Positions 51,017-60,216 of a stretch of DNA of 64,000 bases are shown in pieces (positions within the stretch are counted from its first letter, which is position 1; every line of letters starts with the position of its first letter). The position numbers and the translations under genes were made by a program. The notes below the pieces were generated by a model. The model was not told the DNA's origin. It searched no databases and saw nothing but the letters and a program-made list of their open reading frames with translations. This DNA comes from UBA4416 sp043719555 (GTDB lineage Bacteria > Bacteroidota > Bacteroidia > B-17B0 > Aurantibacillaceae). The stretch is from the NCBI GenBank assembly GCA_043719555.1, contig JAYSTR010000120.1:1-64000 (forward strand), in the 5' to 3' direction.

Positions 51017-51556
51017 TTAGTTTAATGCTTTATTCGTTAATTCTTTTTTCAAGTTTGATAACTGGCGGGCTACAGATTTATCAATTTGTTTATCGCCAAT
51101 TTTTAATACAAAACCACCAATTAAATCAGAGTTAGTTTTTTCAATTAATTCAACCTCACCATTAAGCTGAGATTTAATTAAATCTAACGCCGCTTGTTTA
51201 GTAGCTGCATCTAATCCGTTAGCCGTTGTAATAACAGCGCTTAAAATATTTTTTTGAGTTTTATATTGTGCTATAAAACTTTTTGCCATTTCAGGTATAA
51301 GAGTTTCTCTGCGTTTAGTTGCTACAACTGTTAAAAATGTTACAGTTAATGCATTAAACTTAGTATCAAAAGCAGCTTTCAAAGTGCTTACTTTTTTCTC
51401 TGCCTTAATAATAGGGCTATTTAAAAATACTGTAAAATCTTTTGATTCATCGCAAATAGTTTTTAATTGCAACATATCAGAATTCACAGCATCTAATTGT
51501 CCTTTTTCGGTGGCTAAATCTAATAACGATTTAGCGTATCTTGATGCAACTATCAT
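51017..51556 (-). CDS. atpH: ATP synthase F1 delta subunit
   Basis: The 179-residue OSCP/delta protein joins F1 to the peripheral stalk. It starts IVASRYAKSLLDLATEKGQ, typical of delta, and its C-terminus has LIGGFVLKIGDKQIDKSV. Tight spacing: the start codon is 1 base from the atpF stop, so translation is probably coupled. Confidence 0.95.
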   Translation of the reverse strand: MIVASRYAKSLLDLATEKGQLDAVNSDMLQLKTICDESKDFTVFLNSPIIKAEKKVSTLKAAFDTKFNALTVTFLTVVATKRRETLIPEMAKSFIAQYKTQKNILSAVITTANGLDAATKQAALDLIKSQLNGEVELIEKTNSDLIGGFVLKIGDKQIDKSVARQLSNLKKELTNKALN

Positions 51557-51557
51557 A

Positions 51558-52073
51558 TTAGTTAAGAGTTACGTCTTTCATTAAATTAGTAACCAACGCT
51601 TTTTGCTTATCATCACTTGATAATTCACTACGTAAAATTTTCTCAGCAATTTCAATAGATAAAGTAGCAACTTGAGTTTTTAATTCGGCAACTGCTGCAT
51701 TTTTTTCGGTCGTAATTTGCTCACGTGCTGATGACATAATACGATCAACATCAGCTTGTGCTTTTTGCTTAGCTTCAATAATAATAGCATCTTTCATCTC
51801 ACGCGCATCTTTTAATAAGTTGTCACGTTCAAGACGCGCTTCTGCTAAAATCTTTTCATTGTTAGATTTTAATTCACGCATATCTTTCAAAGCATTTTGT
51901 GCACTAGCTAACGCATCTTCAATACCTTTTTCGCGTGTTTTAATAGCTGCTAAAATCGGTTTCCAAGCAAATTTGCCTAATAGCACTAATAATAAAATGA
52001 AAGTAATGGTTGTCCAAAAAATTAAACCAATACTTGGTGTAACTAAGGCATTTAAAATAACTAAACTATTCAT
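51558..52073 (-). CDS. atpF: ATP synthase F0 subunit b
   Basis: A 171-residue peripheral-stalk subunit: N-terminal membrane helix at about 13-32 (IFWTTITFILLLVLLGKFAW) followed by a long charged helix (about 40-160) rich in Ala, Lys and Glu. The only b-type subunit in the cluster, so a homodimer is expected. Preceded by a 112-base gap that holds a strong hairpin (52137-52173). Confidence 0.96.
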   Translation of the reverse strand: MNSLVILNALVTPSIGLIFWTTITFILLLVLLGKFAWKPILAAIKTREKGIEDALASAQNALKDMRELKSNNEKILAEARLERDNLLKDAREMKDAIIIEAKQKAQADVDRIMSSAREQITTEKNAAVAELKTQVATLSIEIAEKILRSELSSDDKQKALVTNLMKDVTLN

Positions 52074-52136
52074 GTTGTTTGTTTTTTATTGTTTGTTTTC
52101 GCTAAAGCGAATAATCTTTTTTAATAACCAAAAAGT

Positions 52137-52173
52137 AAAACAAAATCTTTACCAACCGTAAAGACTTTGTTTT
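52137..52173 (-). promoter_or_regulatory. Strong hairpin between atpE and atpF
   Basis: 52137-52152 and 52158-52173 pair over 16 positions with a single mismatch and a 5-base loop; the last stretch on the minus strand is followed by ACTTTTTGG. It lies 13 bases after the atpE stop. Position fits a partial terminator or an mRNA 3'-end stabiliser that keeps atpE mRNA more abundant, since the c subunit is needed in many more copies than b. Function inferred. Confidence 0.65.
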
Positions 52174-52185
52174 GTTTGTTGAAGC

Positions 52186-52392
52186 TTATTTCGATAATAA
52201 AGCAACTACTACACCGAATAATGCAACACCTTCTACAAGGGCTGCTGCGATGATCATAGCTGTTTGAATTTTCGACGTTGCTTCTGGCTGACGTGCAATG
52301 GCATCCATTGCGTGTCCACCAATTTGTCCGATACCGATACCTGCGCCAATTACGGCTAAACCTGCACCTACTGCTGCGATACTACCTGTCAT
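52186..52392 (-). CDS. atpE: ATP synthase F0 subunit c
   Basis: The 68-residue hairpin protein has two membrane helices joined by the ARQPE loop. The ion-binding carboxylate is Glu54 in AALVEGVALFG. The glycine-rich packing motif GAGIGIG is in helix 1. The Na+-specific Glu-Ser-Thr motif is absent, so protons are the likely coupling ion. It forms the c-ring. Confidence 0.97.
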   Translation of the reverse strand: MTGSIAAVGAGLAVIGAGIGIGQIGGHAMDAIARQPEATSKIQTAMIIAAALVEGVALFGVVVALLSK

Positions 52393-52430
52393 TTTGTTTT
52401 GTTTTTTATTGGTTATTAATTATTAAACTC

Positions 52431-53561
52431 TTAATGTTTTGCGTTTTCAATCGCATCGTCATCGCTATTATGTACTCCATCATCATTGTGGTCTGCTACT
52501 GCTGAACCAATGAATAATGCCGTTAACATAGTAAAAATATAGGCTTGCAAAAATGCTACTAAACACTCTAATACATCAATAAATAAAGCAAAGGCTACAG
52601 ATACTGGAGCAATGGCCATTGTTTTAAAAATAAATATTAATCCTATTAATGAAATTACAATAATGTGACCTGCTGTCATGTTAGCAAATAAACGTATCAT
52701 TAAAGCAAAGGGCTTAGTAAAAATACCTACGATTTCAATTGGAATTAAAATAGGATAAAGCCATTTTGGAGATGGTGGAGCAAAAATATGATGCCAATAA
52801 GCGCCATTTGCATTTATATTAGTTAGTATCAAAGTAAATACAGATAACACTAAAGTAAAGGCAATGTTACCAGTTAAATTTGCACCTATTGGTATTAAAC
52901 CAAATACGTTGTTTATTAAAATCAAAAAGAAAACCGTTAACAAATAAGGAACGTATTTATCAGAACCATGGCCAATATTACCTTTAGCAATATCATCACG
53001 CACAAATGTAATTAAAGGCTCAAAAAACGATTGTTTACCTTTTGGCGCCGAAGTTACACCTTGAGTTTTGTATGATTTTGCAATAGAAGTAAATAACAAA
53101 AACAACACTACTGCTGATAATAACATTTGAGCTACATTTTTAGTAATGGATAAATCGTAAATTGTTTCTGTTGCATCTTCCGAAACTATATGTTCTTCGT
53201 GTAAGCTATAACCATCATAAGCTGCGTGTCCGTGCTCAAATTTAGCAGATGAAAACAATTGTAATCCTTTGGTAGAAGAATATAAAATAATTGGTAAAGG
53301 TAGAGCAACAGCATCGTGACCTTCGCCCCATAAATGCCATGAGTGAGAATCTAAAATGTGCTCAAATGCAACAGCTGCAATATCAATAGATGCATTTGGA
53401 TCGTGAGCAGCAACAGCGTGTTCAGTGCTTTCGACACCAGCGTGAACAGTTTCTTCTTGAGGCTCAGAAGCAGATACTTTTACTGAAAACGTTAATAATA
53501 GGGCAAATAACACAATTGTGAAATTTGAAAAGCGTTTGAATATGTTGATTTTACTAATCAT
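52431..53561 (-). CDS. atpB: ATP synthase F0 subunit a (extended N-terminus)
   Basis: A 376-residue subunit, about 100 residues longer than in E. coli. The extra N-terminus has a signal-peptide-like segment (residues 15-30) and a His/Glu-rich stretch (EPQEETVHAGVESTEHA), as in other Bacteroidota. The channel part holds the conserved helix KPFALMIRLFANMTAGHIIV with the essential Arg, and a terminal half-channel segment ECLVAFLQAYIFTMLTALFI. A His/Asp-rich tail (DHNDDGVHNSDDD) ends it. First gene of the minus-strand cluster; promoter box at 53600-53607. Confidence 0.96.
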   Translation of the reverse strand: MISKINIFKRFSNFTIVLFALLLTFSVKVSASEPQEETVHAGVESTEHAVAAHDPNASIDIAAVAFEHILDSHSWHLWGEGHDAVALPLPIILYSSTKGLQLFSSAKFEHGHAAYDGYSLHEEHIVSEDATETIYDLSITKNVAQMLLSAVVLFLLFTSIAKSYKTQGVTSAPKGKQSFFEPLITFVRDDIAKGNIGHGSDKYVPYLLTVFFLILINNVFGLIPIGANLTGNIAFTLVLSVFTLILTNINANGAYWHHIFAPPSPKWLYPILIPIEIVGIFTKPFALMIRLFANMTAGHIIVISLIGLIFIFKTMAIAPVSVAFALFIDVLECLVAFLQAYIFTMLTALFIGSAVADHNDDGVHNSDDDAIENAKH

Positions 53562-53599
53562 TGCGTAAAAAATTGAATTGTAAGCTTAAAATTCGGGTG

Positions 53600-53607
53600 C
53601 AAATGTA
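53600..53607 (-). promoter_or_regulatory. -7 promoter box of the ATP synthase operon
   Basis: On the minus strand this reads TACATTTG, an exact TAnnTTTG match, 39 bases upstream of the atpB start. The expected -33 box 19 bases further up is poor (TTTTA). No other promoter-like sequence is evident in the 218-base gap before aspS. Confidence 0.55.
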
Positions 53608-53779
53608 TCAATAAATTGCCGAATTTTAAAATATTTTTGTCGATTTAATGAGGGTTTTTTAGGCATTTTGCCTCCAAATCAACTTAAATGCTAGCTAATT
53701 AGCTTCAATTTTTTTGAGAAAAGGATTTTCACTCCTTTTTTGAGGATAAAGTGAAAAATAAAACAAATAAGTTGGAATA

Positions 53780-55561
53780 CTAAACCGTTTTACTAAACGT
53801 CGATAAAATATTTAATTCCTTTAATTGTTCATCGCTAATTTCGCTTGGGCTATCGATCATAATATCTCGGCCTGAGTTATTTTTTGGGAAAGCAATAAAG
53901 TCACGTATAGAATCGCTTCCGCCAAATAACGAACACAATCTATCGAAACCAAAGGCTAAACCACCATGTGGAGGTGCGCCAAATTCAAAGGCATTCATTA
54001 AGAATCCAAATTGTTTTTGAGCTTCTTCTTTAGAAAAACCTAATAAATCAAACATTTGAGCTTGTAATTCTTTATTGTGAATACGAATACTACCACCGCC
54101 AATTTCAACACCATTAATAACTAAATCGTAGGCGTTTGCTCTTACAGCTCCCGGATTAGTTTTTAATAATTCGAAATCTTGTGGATTTGGCGATGTAAAC
54201 GGATGGTGCTTAGCGTGCCAACGACCAGCTAATGATGCCAATAAATTGGGATCGCCATCATTCCATTCTAACAAAGGAAAATCAATTACCCATAAAGCTG
54301 AGAATGTTGATTTATCGCGTAAACCTAAACGAGAGCCCATTTCTAAACGCAATTCACTCATCGCTTTACGAGTTTTTTCATCAGAGCCGGCTAATACTAA
54401 AATTAAATCGCCCGGTTGAGAGCCACAAGCAACCGACCAAGCTTTTAAATCTTCTTCTTTATAAAACTTATCTACACTAGATTTAATCGTTCCGTCAGCA
54501 TTGTGACGAGCGTAAACTAAACCAGTTGCACCAACTTGCGGACGTTTAACCCATTCTGTTAATTCATCTAATTGTTTGCGGGTAAATTCTGCAGCGCCTT
54601 TAGCACAAATAGCTACAACTAATTCTGCCTCATCAAATACTTTAAAGTTTTTGCCGGCTACCACGTTATTCATTTCCACAAACTTCATTTCAAAGCGAGT
54701 ATCAGGCTTATCATTGCCATAAAACTTCATTGCATCAGCATAGGTCATGTGCGGAACAAAAGGCATATCAATATTTTTGACAGCTTTAAATAAATGACGT
54801 ACTAAACCTTCAAACGTATCTAAAATATCTTGTTGCTCTACAAAACTCATCTCGCAATCAATTTGTGTAAACTCTGGTTGTCTGTCGGCTCTTAAATCCT
54901 CATCTCTAAAACATTTTACAATTTGATAGTATCTATCAAAACCACCAACCATTAATAATTGTTTAAAGGTTTGGGGAGATTGTGGCAATGCATAAAATTG
55001 CCCTTCGTTCATACGGCTAGGCACTACAAAATCACGAGCTCCTTCGGGAGTTGATTTAATTAAAACAGGTGTTTCTACTTCTAAAAAATTTAATTTATCT
55101 AAGTAGTTACGTGTTTCAATAGCCATACGGTGGCGTAATTCTAAATTTTTACGCACTTCGTTTCTGCGTAAATCTAAATAACGGTATTTCATACGTAACT
55201 CATCTCCACCATCGGTGTTATCTTCGATAGTAAAAGGAGGAGTTATAGATGCATTTAATATTTTAAACTCTTTTACTAAAATTTCTACTTCACCAGTTGG
55301 GTTATTTTTATTTTTGCTTTCACGCTCAATAACTGTACCCATTACTTGTATCACATACTCACGACTTACGCTACGAGCTTGAGCATTCATAGCGCTATCA
55401 ATCTCTTCGTTAAAGGCTAATTGAGTTATACCATATCTGTCACGTAAATCAATAAACGTCATTCCTCCTAAATCGCGCGATTTTTGAACCCAGCCACTTA
55501 AAGTAACTTGTTTGTTAATGTCTGATAATCGTAATTCTCCGCAAGTGTGTGTACGTAGCAT
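53780..55561 (-). CDS. aspS: Aspartyl-tRNA synthetase
   Basis: A 593-residue bacterial-type class II synthetase: N-terminal anticodon-binding OB fold at about 1-105 (VTLSGWVQKSRDLGGMTFIDLRDRYG without extension), motif 2 FRDEDLRADRQPEFTQID, the GAD insertion domain at about 285-410 and motif 3 GLAFGFDRL. The first residues LRTHTCGELR are typical. It charges tRNA-Asp. Single-gene unit upstream of the ATP synthase cluster on the same strand; no clear terminator between them apart from a weak stem near 53726-53757. Confidence 0.97.
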   Translation of the reverse strand: MLRTHTCGELRLSDINKQVTLSGWVQKSRDLGGMTFIDLRDRYGITQLAFNEEIDSAMNAQARSVSREYVIQVMGTVIERESKNKNNPTGEVEILVKEFKILNASITPPFTIEDNTDGGDELRMKYRYLDLRRNEVRKNLELRHRMAIETRNYLDKLNFLEVETPVLIKSTPEGARDFVVPSRMNEGQFYALPQSPQTFKQLLMVGGFDRYYQIVKCFRDEDLRADRQPEFTQIDCEMSFVEQQDILDTFEGLVRHLFKAVKNIDMPFVPHMTYADAMKFYGNDKPDTRFEMKFVEMNNVVAGKNFKVFDEAELVVAICAKGAAEFTRKQLDELTEWVKRPQVGATGLVYARHNADGTIKSSVDKFYKEEDLKAWSVACGSQPGDLILVLAGSDEKTRKAMSELRLEMGSRLGLRDKSTFSALWVIDFPLLEWNDGDPNLLASLAGRWHAKHHPFTSPNPQDFELLKTNPGAVRANAYDLVINGVEIGGGSIRIHNKELQAQMFDLLGFSKEEAQKQFGFLMNAFEFGAPPHGGLAFGFDRLCSLFGGSDSIRDFIAFPKNNSGRDIMIDSPSEISDEQLKELNILSTFSKTV

Positions 55562-55691
55562 AATAAAAATTTTGAGCCGCTAATTTATTGAATAATTTGC
55601 TAAGTCTATCAATAAAAAACAAATCCAACGAAAGTTAAAAAACAAACAATCGCCAAAAATTATTGATTTTTTTGTTTTAAATTTACTGTAT

Positions 55692-55728
55692 GTAAACTAT
55701 GCCAATTAATTTGGCATTTTTAGTTTAC
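55692..55728. promoter_or_regulatory. Palindromic element upstream of the T9SS type-B gene
   Basis: GTAAACTA (55692-55699) pairs with TAGTTTAC (55721-55728), and inside it TGCCAA (55700-55705) pairs with TTGGCA (55711-55716), giving a two-part stem of 14 pairs with a 4-base bulge. It lies 17 bases before the ATG at 55745 and could act as an operator or leader hairpin. It is 131 bases from the divergent aspS start. Confidence 0.6.
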
Positions 55729-55744
55729 GCATAGTTGGATACTA

Positions 55745-58700
55745 ATGGAATTATTTTTTACGCATAACAAGTTGTGTAATCGTTTGCGATGGCTGATGGT
55801 GTGGTGTGTTATGGCGGTAACAACTAATGCTCAAATAAATACCTTTCCTTATTTTCAAAATTTCGAAACTAATAATGGAGGCTGGACTTCTGGCGGATCT
55901 TTATCGGACTGGGTGTATGGTATACCAAATAAACCAAACATTACAAGCGCAGGAAGTGGAAGTAAATGTTGGATAAATGGGGGTTTAGCCTTAACGGGAA
56001 CGGGTTATAATGACAATGAAGAATCATTTGTGGTAAGTCCTGTTTTCGATTTTACAACACTCACGCATCCCTGGATTTCGTTTAAAATATTTTGGGAAAC
56101 CGAAAAACAATTTGATGGAGGCAATTTGCAATACTCAATTAATGGAGGAGCTTCTTGGGTAAAAATAGGGGTTGTAAACGATCCTAGCAATTGTATGACC
56201 GCAAATTGGTATAACTCAAGTTCTATTAGCCAATTAGTTAATTTAGATCCATCGAAACAAGGTTGGGCTGGAAATCATTATGCTACATCAGATGCTGGTA
56301 CAGGAAACCCAAACGCTACAGGGCCGACCTGTAAATTAGGCTCTGGTTCAAACGGATGGGTGGTGGCAAAACATTGTTTAAACGGCTTAGGAGGACAACC
56401 AAATGTGAAGTTGAGATTTACTTTTGCATCGGGCTCCCAGTGTAATTATTTTGATGGTTTAGCCTTTGATGATATTTTAATTCAGAATGGACAAAGTAAC
56501 GCACCTGATTTTAATGCAGTTTGCTCTTCGACTCAAAATCAAATTAATTTTACAAGTGTTTTACCAACTTGCCCAACACCATTATCTACAAGCTTATTAT
56601 GGAATTTTGGAGATCCATCTACAGGTACATCAAACACGAGTTCAGCAACAAATCCAACACATGCGTTTTCTACAGCAGGCATTTACACAGTAAGCTTAAC
56701 TCAATCTGGTGGCCCTTGTAATCCTCCGGGAACAATTACCAAAACAGTGAGTGTGTTGAGTTCATCAATTACTGTATTAACACAGATTTCTTGTTTTAAT
56801 GGTAATGATGGTAGTGTAATAGTTGCACCCTTGTTTGGCACAGGCCCTTATACATACTCTTGGTCGCCAACTGGAGCAACTACAAACAGTATGACAAACT
56901 TATCTGCTGGAAATTATTATTCGACTGTTACGGATAGTAAAGGCTGTAAAAAACAGGCTAGTGTAAGTATTATTAATGGACCATCTGTTGTGGCTACGAT
57001 ATCGCAAACAGATGTTACTTGTTCTAATTTATCAAGTGGACAAGCAAGTGTTAGTGTATTTGGAGGAAATGCAAGTAATACGTTTACATGGCTACCAATG
57101 AACACACACGCAGATAATGTGACTGGTTTATCTGCAGGTAATTATAGTTTACAGATAATGAATTTTAATGGATGTGGACAAACAGAAACGTTTACTATCG
57201 CAGAACCAGCAAATTCAGTAACAGTTTCGGCAAATGTAACAGGCACAGGATGCAGTACTAATAGTGGAACAATTACAGTTACTGCTTTAGGAGCTTCGCC
57301 AAATACAACGTATAATTGGACTCCATCAGTAAGTACAACAACCATTGCAAATGCGGTATCAGCAGGTGTTTATACAATTGTTGTAAATAACAACATTAGT
57401 TGCCCAAAAACAATTACAGTGGCTGTTGTTGCTGCCGTCTCTCCAAGTGTTGTGTTAACACCAACCGATGTATCGTGTTTTGGTTTAGCAGATGGAAAAA
57501 TTAAAGCAACCATTACAGGAGGAAGCACACCATATACATATGGATGGTTGCCGTCTGGTGGAAGTACTGCAGCAGCTTCGAATTTATCGGCAGGGAATTA
57601 TTCTTTTGTAGTAAGTGATGGTAATGGCTGTAGAACAAATGCGTATACAACTATTACCGAACCGTCTGATTTTACTTTAACGGTAAGTGGCAACCAAACA
57701 GTATGTGCATCCAGTTCTGCAATGCTTACCACTACGGTTGTTGGCGCACCTACAAACACGGTTAATTGGCAAAATAATAATATAAACGGCGCTTCAATTA
57801 GTGTGTCGCCAAGCGTGACAACAACCTATACTGCACAAGCTATTAATAGCAATGGATGTAAGAGTAATAAGGCAACAACAACTGTTTATGCAACATCAAC
57901 ACTTAGTGTTGTAACATCGCCGAGTGTAAATGTTTGCCAAGGATTAACAACAACACTAGCAACTACAGTAACGGGTGGTAATGGAAATTATCAATACAAT
58001 TGGTTGCCAAATCATGAAACAACCAGTGCTATTACATTTGTTGTTAATGCGCCTTTTGTTTACACAGTAACAGCTAATGATATTTGTTCGAGTGTTACGG
58101 GTACTGTTAATGTGTTAGTAACAACAATGCCAATGGTTAAAGTGTTTGATAGTATTTTTGGTTGTGCGCCGTTATGTATGAGGTTATATGATTCGACCTT
58201 AATTAATAATGGCAACATTGCTAAATGGGATTGGCATTTTTCTAATGGACAAAAAAGTAATGCAACCAGCCCGAATATTTGTTTTAATGACGCAGGAAAA
58301 TATACAGGGCAATTAAATGTGACCACAACAAATAATTGTTCGTATAAATTAGTTGATTTTAATAAGATACGAATTTTACCAAAACCTAAAGCTGATTTCA
58401 CATCCAGCAAAGGCTTTGAAAGCACAGAATATGAAACTAATTTTACATTTACAAACAGTTCATCTGATTATGTGAGTGTACACTGGAATCCCTACACAAA
58501 TATTAAAACAACAGATACAATTAACGAGAGTTTTCCGGAAGTGGGAACCTATTCGGTTACCTTAGTTGCTATTAACACCTTAGGCTGTAACGACACTATT
58601 ACGAAAGAAATTAAAATAAATCCAGAGTTTACATTCTTTGCGCCAAATGCTATATCGCCAGAAGGAAATGGCTTAAACGATGTTTTTTTACCAAAAGGAA

Positions 58701-58906
58701 TGGCGTGGGATGAAACTAAGTATACACTTACTATTTTTGATAGATGGGGCCAGCAAATTTTTACAACCAACGATGCATATAAAGGCTGGAATGGTACTTA
58801 TAAAGGTTTAAAAACAACGAACGATATTTATGTTTATAAAGTTGAGTTAACGGATATCTTCGATAAAGACCATGTGTTTATAGGCCACGTGATGGTTGTA
58901 AAATAA
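55745..58906 (+). CDS. T9SS type B (CHU_C) secreted protein with SprB-like repeats and PKD domains
   Basis: A 1053-residue protein: N-terminal signal segment (residues about 14-30, ending TNAQ), a jelly-roll domain at about 32-260 (WISFKIFWETEKQFDGGNLQ without extension), a PKD-like domain (LLWNFGDPST and HAFSTAGIYTVSL), about four SprB-like repeats at 350-640 each with DGSV..., GPYTYSWSP and NLSAGNYY..VTDSKGC, Ig-like segments with CQGLTTTL, another PKD (KWDWHFSNGQKS), and a C-terminal gliding-motility-associated domain (FFAPNAISPEGNGLNDVFLP, YTLTIFDRWGQQIF, DIYVYKVELTD). It is exported by T9SS and probably released or displayed; relatives aid gliding or adhesion. Confidence 0.92.
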   Translation: MELFFTHNKLCNRLRWLMVWCVMAVTTNAQINTFPYFQNFETNNGGWTSGGSLSDWVYGIPNKPNITSAGSGSKCWINGGLALTGTGYNDNEESFVVSPVFDFTTLTHPWISFKIFWETEKQFDGGNLQYSINGGASWVKIGVVNDPSNCMTANWYNSSSISQLVNLDPSKQGWAGNHYATSDAGTGNPNATGPTCKLGSGSNGWVVAKHCLNGLGGQPNVKLRFTFASGSQCNYFDGLAFDDILIQNGQSNAPDFNAVCSSTQNQINFTSVLPTCPTPLSTSLLWNFGDPSTGTSNTSSATNPTHAFSTAGIYTVSLTQSGGPCNPPGTITKTVSVLSSSITVLTQISCFNGNDGSVIVAPLFGTGPYTYSWSPTGATTNSMTNLSAGNYYSTVTDSKGCKKQASVSIINGPSVVATISQTDVTCSNLSSGQASVSVFGGNASNTFTWLPMNTHADNVTGLSAGNYSLQIMNFNGCGQTETFTIAEPANSVTVSANVTGTGCSTNSGTITVTALGASPNTTYNWTPSVSTTTIANAVSAGVYTIVVNNNISCPKTITVAVVAAVSPSVVLTPTDVSCFGLADGKIKATITGGSTPYTYGWLPSGGSTAAASNLSAGNYSFVVSDGNGCRTNAYTTITEPSDFTLTVSGNQTVCASSSAMLTTTVVGAPTNTVNWQNNNINGASISVSPSVTTTYTAQAINSNGCKSNKATTTVYATSTLSVVTSPSVNVCQGLTTTLATTVTGGNGNYQYNWLPNHETTSAITFVVNAPFVYTVTANDICSSVTGTVNVLVTTMPMVKVFDSIFGCAPLCMRLYDSTLINNGNIAKWDWHFSNGQKSNATSPNICFNDAGKYTGQLNVTTTNNCSYKLVDFNKIRILPKPKADFTSSKGFESTEYETNFTFTNSSSDYVSVHWNPYTNIKTTDTINESFPEVGTYSVTLVAINTLGCNDTITKEIKINPEFTFFAPNAISPEGNGLNDVFLPKGMAWDETKYTLTIFDRWGQQIFTTNDAYKGWNGTYKGLKTTNDIYVYKVELTDIFDKDHVFIGHVMVVK

Positions 58907-58919
58907 CCGTAATCAAAAA

Positions 58920-60110
58920 TTATTTAATCACCCCTAATTCTTTTCCTACTTTTTCAAAAGCCGCTAAAGCTTTATCTAAATGAGCTTGTGTATGAGCTGC
59001 CGATAGTTGCACACGAATACGAGCTTGTCCTTTTGGAACAACTGGAAAAAAGAATCCAATCACATAAATGCCTTCCGCTAACAATTTCTCAGCAAATACT
59101 TGTGATAGTTTTGCATCATATAACATAACCGGAACGATAGCAGAATCACCTTCTTTAAATTCTAAACTTATTTTACGTAAACCAGTTTTAAAATAATTGA
59201 TATTACTTTCTAAGGTGTCGCGAAGTTCTGTTGTTTCGCTTAATAAATCTAATACAGCTATAGATGCTCCAACAATACTTGGCGCTAAAGAGTTTGAAAA
59301 CAAATAAGGACGAGAGCGTTGGCGTAATATTTCTATCACTTCTTTTTTTGCTGAGGTAAATCCACCCATAGCACCACCTAAAGCTTTACCTAAAGTTCCT
59401 GTAACGATATCCACACGATGCATGACATTTTTTAATTCTATAGTACCTCGTCCAGTTTTACCAATAAAGCCAGATGCGTGGCTTTCATCAACCATCACTA
59501 AAGCATTATATTTATCAGCTAAGTCGCAAATTTTATCTAAAGGAGCAACAAAGCCATCCATGCTAAACACACCATCTGTAACAATAATACGGTAACGTTG
59601 TGCTTGTGCTTTTATAAGTTGCTCTTCTAAGTCAGCCATATCGCAATTTTTATAACGATATCGCTGTGCTTTACATAAACGCACGCCATCAATAATGGAT
59701 GCGTGATTTAGTTCATCAGAAATAATGGCATCTTCTTCTCCAAACAAAGGTTCAAATACGCCACCGTTTGCATCAAAAGCAGCTGCATATAAAATAGTAT
59801 CTTCTTGACCAACAAATTTTGCTAATTTTTGCTCTAAAGTTTTATGGATATCTTGTGTACCACAAATAAAGCGAACCGATGACATACCATAACCGTGAGT
59901 ATCTAAAGCATTTTTAGCACCTTGTATCACTTTTGGATGAGACGATAAGCCTAAATAATTATTAGCACAAAAAATAATCACTTCTTTTCCATCAATTACT
60001 TTTACGGTTGCTCCTTGAGGCGTAATGATAACGCGCTCTTTTTTAAACAAGCCATTTTGTTCAATTTCGTTAAGTTGATTTTGTAAGTGATTTTGAAACG
60101 TACCGTACAT
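58920..60110 (-). CDS. kbl: Glycine C-acetyltransferase (2-amino-3-ketobutyrate CoA ligase)
   Basis: A 396-residue PLP enzyme of the alpha-oxoamine synthase family. Motifs: VIIFCANNYLGLSSHPKVI without extension, GYGMSSVRFICGTQDIHK, ILYAAAFDANGG, VMVDESHASGFIGKTGRG and the PLP-lysine segment VTGTLGKALGGAMGG. The length and the NNYLGLSS/GMSSVRFICGT motifs fit Kbl rather than BioF or serine palmitoyltransferase. With threonine dehydrogenase it degrades threonine to glycine and acetyl-CoA; tdh is not in the window. Convergent with the T9SS gene, 13 bases apart. Confidence 0.92.
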   Translation of the reverse strand: MYGTFQNHLQNQLNEIEQNGLFKKERVIITPQGATVKVIDGKEVIIFCANNYLGLSSHPKVIQGAKNALDTHGYGMSSVRFICGTQDIHKTLEQKLAKFVGQEDTILYAAAFDANGGVFEPLFGEEDAIISDELNHASIIDGVRLCKAQRYRYKNCDMADLEEQLIKAQAQRYRIIVTDGVFSMDGFVAPLDKICDLADKYNALVMVDESHASGFIGKTGRGTIELKNVMHRVDIVTGTLGKALGGAMGGFTSAKKEVIEILRQRSRPYLFSNSLAPSIVGASIAVLDLLSETTELRDTLESNINYFKTGLRKISLEFKEGDSAIVPVMLYDAKLSQVFAEKLLAEGIYVIGFFFPVVPKGQARIRVQLSAAHTQAHLDKALAAFEKVGKELGVIK

Positions 60111-60164
60111 AATAAATTAGGATTTTAAGTTGCGCCAAATTACTTTATTGTTTTGTAAAAACAA

Positions 60165-60198
60165 AAAGCGCATTAAGAAACTAATCTTAATGCGCTTT
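60165..60198 (-). terminator. Hairpin terminator between DUF1761 and kbl
   Basis: AAAGCGCATTAAG (60165-60177) and CTTAATGCGCTTT (60186-60198) form a perfect 13-bp stem with an 8-base loop. On the minus strand a T-run follows the stem (TTTTTGTTTTT), so it ends the DUF1761 transcript before kbl. Confidence 0.9.
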
Positions 60199-60216
60199 AA
60201 ATAATAGTTAATTAAA

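Noticed and set aside
48463..53561. Loss of ATP synthase beta and epsilon genes
   Set aside because: Bacteroidota normally keep atpD and atpC in a separate cluster, so their absence here is expected.
53726..53757. Terminator for aspS
   Set aside because: TTTTCACT pairs with AGTGAAAA, but the internal part is irregular and no T-run follows on the minus strand; too weak to list as a feature.
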